From: Sporosarcina jiandibaonis
GTDB taxonomy: Bacteria > Bacillota > Bacilli > Bacillales_A > Planococcaceae
DNA: 64,000 bases
Reading direction: 5' to 3'
NCBI RefSeq assembly: GCF_013184495.1
Contig: NZ_JAAOIY010000001.1
Location: forward strand, 1,361,972 to 1,425,971
Shown: positions 62,371-64,000 of the stretch, in pieces
How positions within the stretch are numbered: position 1 is the stretch's first letter
Layout of the letters: every line of letters begins with the position of its first letter
The notes under the pieces: generated by a model
Seen by the model: only the letters and a program-made list of their open reading frames with translations
The model's database searches: none
What the model was told of the DNA's origin: nothing
Program-made: the position numbers and the translations under genes

Positions 62371-63714
62371 TTATCGCTCAAGTTTATTTTCTTGAATAAA
62401 ATCTTTTAAAATACCACCTAAATTCGGTGTACTCACTTCGTCTAATTCATAGTGAACACGCGTATAAGGTTTATTAATCGAAATGATTCGAGATAAATCC
62501 ATCGGTGTTCCAATGATTACTGCATCACAGTCAGCCTGATTGATGGTTTCTTCGAGATCCTTCAATTGTTGTTCTCCGTACCCCATCGCTGGAAGAACGT
62601 TTCCAATATGCTGGTATTTTTCAAACGTTTCGATTAACGTACCAACTGCAAATGGACGTGCGTCAATGATTTCTTTCGCACCTAAACGCTCAGCCGCAAG
62701 AATACCCGCACCAATATTCATCTCGCCATGCGTCAGCGTCGGGCCATCTTCAACGACTAATACACGTTTTCCAACAATACTTTCAGGATTATCGACTGTA
62801 ATCATTGATTCGGCTTTAATAATGGTGCTGTTCGGACTTACTTGTTTTATATTATTTTCAACGATTTGGACGGCCTCTGCTGTTGCACTATCGACTTTGT
62901 TTATGATCGCAACATCGGTTGTTCTTAAACAGACTTCTCCAGGATAGTATTTTAGTTCATGTCCAGGGCGATGCGGGTCCAACACAGTCACTGCCAAATC
63001 AGGTTCGAAGAAAGAAAAATCATTATTCCCCCCGTCCCATAAAATAACATCACAACCATCTGGATCATTTTCAGCTGCCTTTAAAATATCTGCATAATCA
63101 ACACCTGCATACACGATATTTCCGCGTGCAACATGCGGTTCATACTCTTCCATTTCTTCAATCGTACAATTATGTTTCTTCAAGTCTTCCACTGTCGCAA
63201 AACGCTGAACACGCTGCGCATTTAAATCGCCATATGGCATCGGATGTCTAACCGCGATGACTTTCAAATCATGCTCAAGTAACGTTTCGATAACTTTTCG
63301 TGCCGTTTGACTTTTACCCGTTCCGGTTCGTACTGCGCAAACAGATATGACGGGCTTATTACTTTTTAACATCGTGCTTTTCGGACCAAGTACAGTAAAG
63401 TTAGCACCCGCTGCATTCACAATCGCACTCACGCCCATCACATCTTCATAACTGATATCACTGTATGCAAAAACACATTCATCCACTTTCAACTCTTTTA
63501 TCAATTCTGCTAATTGATCTTGCGAATAAATCGGAATCCCTTCTGGATATAGTTCACCAGCTAATTCACTTGGATATTTACGTCCATCGATATCAGGAAT
63601 TTGCGTTGCCGTAAAAGCAACAACATTATACGCTTCATTATTTCGATAATGCACATTAAAATTGTGAAAATCCCTTCCTGCAGCGCCTATAATTAGTACA
63701 TTTTTTCTTTTCAT
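62371..63714 (-). CDS. Cyclic 2,3-diphosphoglycerate synthetase-like P-loop protein
   Basis: A 447-residue cytosolic protein. An N-terminal Rossmann-like part (VLIIGAAGRDFHNFN, residues 6-20) is followed by a P-loop domain with SVCAVRTGTGKSQTARK and later ILWDGGNNDFSFF and VAIINKVDSA, resembling a GTPase NKxD. This is the layout of COG2403, which includes archaeal cyclic 2,3-diphosphoglycerate synthetase. In bacteria the role is not established. It ends six bases from repeat copy 7 and stands alone. Confidence 0.75.
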   Translation of the reverse strand: MKRKNVLIIGAAGRDFHNFNVHYRNNEAYNVVAFTATQIPDIDGRKYPSELAGELYPEGIPIYSQDQLAELIKELKVDECVFAYSDISYEDVMGVSAIVNAAGANFTVLGPKSTMLKSNKPVISVCAVRTGTGKSQTARKVIETLLEHDLKVIAVRHPMPYGDLNAQRVQRFATVEDLKKHNCTIEEMEEYEPHVARGNIVYAGVDYADILKAAENDPDGCDVILWDGGNNDFSFFEPDLAVTVLDPHRPGHELKYYPGEVCLRTTDVAIINKVDSATAEAVQIVENNIKQVSPNSTIIKAESMITVDNPESIVGKRVLVVEDGPTLTHGEMNIGAGILAAERLGAKEIIDARPFAVGTLIETFEKYQHIGNVLPAMGYGEQQLKDLEETINQADCDAVIIGTPMDLSRIISINKPYTRVHYELDEVSTPNLGGILKDFIQENKLER

Positions 63715-63815
63715 ATGTATGCCCTCCTACAATTACAATTACTAGTTATAATTATAACTCTTTTCGTATTTAAATACGAGCACTTTTTGTAATAAATAGA
63801 TATTTTTCGCTTTTA

Positions 63816-63881
63816 AGGTACCTATGTACGGTGCAATTGTGATTATGGATGAAAATTCAAAGGGATATCGACAATGTGTAT
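63816..63881. repeat. Dispersed repeat, copy 8 (left half), cut by an IS element
   Basis: AGGTACCTATGTACGGTGCA to AAAGGGATATCGACAATGTGTA matches the left half and half of the core. At about 63882 the sequence changes to the end of an IS3-family element. Confidence 0.82.
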
Positions 63882-64000
63882 TGAACTGCTCCCTGTCAAG
63901 TAGACAGTGGAAATAATAAAATGGTTCTAAGCGGCTTTAGCTCTATATTCTATAGGGCTAAGGCCGTTTAATTTTTCTTGGTATCTCTCATAATTGTAAA
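63882..64000 (-). mobile_element. IS3-family insertion sequence, one end, with transposase C-terminus
   Basis: The element end begins TGAACTGCTCCCTGTCAAGT, the form seen in IS150/IS3-type ends. On the minus strand the last codons of an OrfB transposase read YNYERYQEKLNGLSPIEYRA and end at TAG (63927-63929). The rest of the element lies beyond the window. Confidence 0.85.

Noticed and set aside
1..64000. CRISPR array, rRNA or tRNA genes
   Set aside because: No regularly spaced identical repeats, and no cloverleaf or rRNA-like sequence was seen. The dispersed repeat is irregularly spaced over many kilobases.

Overview
The window looks like a chromosomal segment of a low-to-moderate GC Gram-positive rod of the Bacillales, most likely a Planococcaceae member such as Sporosarcina. 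This is inferred from strong AGGAGG ribosome sites, frequent TTG/GTG starts, a preQ1-I riboswitch in front of queCDE, a Bacillus-like nagP-type PTS gene and RRNPP-type regulation. It carries no rRNA, tRNA or CRISPR array that I could see. It is a catabolic region: most genes import or break down small nitrogenous or carboxylic compounds.

Layout. 0-3 kb: a dapA-family gene fragment, a candidate structured RNA, a VanZ-like gene and a FetAB-type ABC exporter. 3-10.9 kb: the preQ1 riboswitch with queCDE, an NhaC-type antiporter, a PqqB-like hydrolase, a zinc-ribbon membrane protein, and an amidohydrolase with its transporter. 10.9-16.7 kb: a LacI-type nucleoside/ribose operon (orphan permease, lacI-type regulator, ribokinase, nucleoside transporter, nucleoside hydrolase) with matching palindromic operators. 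16.8-24.4 kb: a CocE-type hydrolase, BCCT transporter, acyl-CoA ligase and a eukaryote-like carnitine/choline acyltransferase. 24.7-27.9 kb: a ureohydrolase, YheO-type regulator and Nramp-fold transporter, the enzyme and transporter both with altered metal-site residues. 28.0-40.6 kb: a visibly more AT-rich block with ureido/amide hydrolases, a branched-chain-type ABC importer, a sodium symporter and a YtcJ-type amidohydrolase. Remnants of a second copy of the neighbouring gabD-permease-aminotransferase cassette flank and interrupt this block. 40.7-48.2 kb: the intact cassette plus an acyl-CoA dehydrogenase, a CaiB-type CoA transferase and a DUF3870 protein; together they could convert an omega-amino acid to an acyl-CoA. 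48.2-50.3 kb: a broken gene and a secreted beta-rich protein behind a tandemly repeated structured leader. 50.8-56.9 kb: a sigma-54 module (CBS-PAS-AAA+ activator, a clear -24/-12 promoter, palindromic upstream sites, then alcohol dehydrogenase, GntP permease and semialdehyde dehydrogenase) suited to a hydroxy-acid. 57.3-60.4 kb: a secreted subtilisin, then an RRNPP-type HTH-TPR regulator overlapping a 58-residue secreted pro-peptide, the best candidate for an undescribed cell-cell signalling system. 60.8-64 kb: a GlcNAc PTS permease, a cyclic-2,3-diphosphoglycerate-synthetase-like GTPase and the end of an IS3-family element.

A dispersed repeat of about 120-150 bp, with terminal AGGTACCTG ends and a central AAGGGGATATCGAC palindrome, occurs in eight full or partial copies (near 0.5, 22.6, 48.4, 50.7, 57.1, 60.5, 62.3 and 63.8 kb). 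Two copies are interrupted by IS3-family sequence. Several starts differ from simple longest-ORF starts. queE and an M20 peptidase gene lack any conventional start codon at the expected place.
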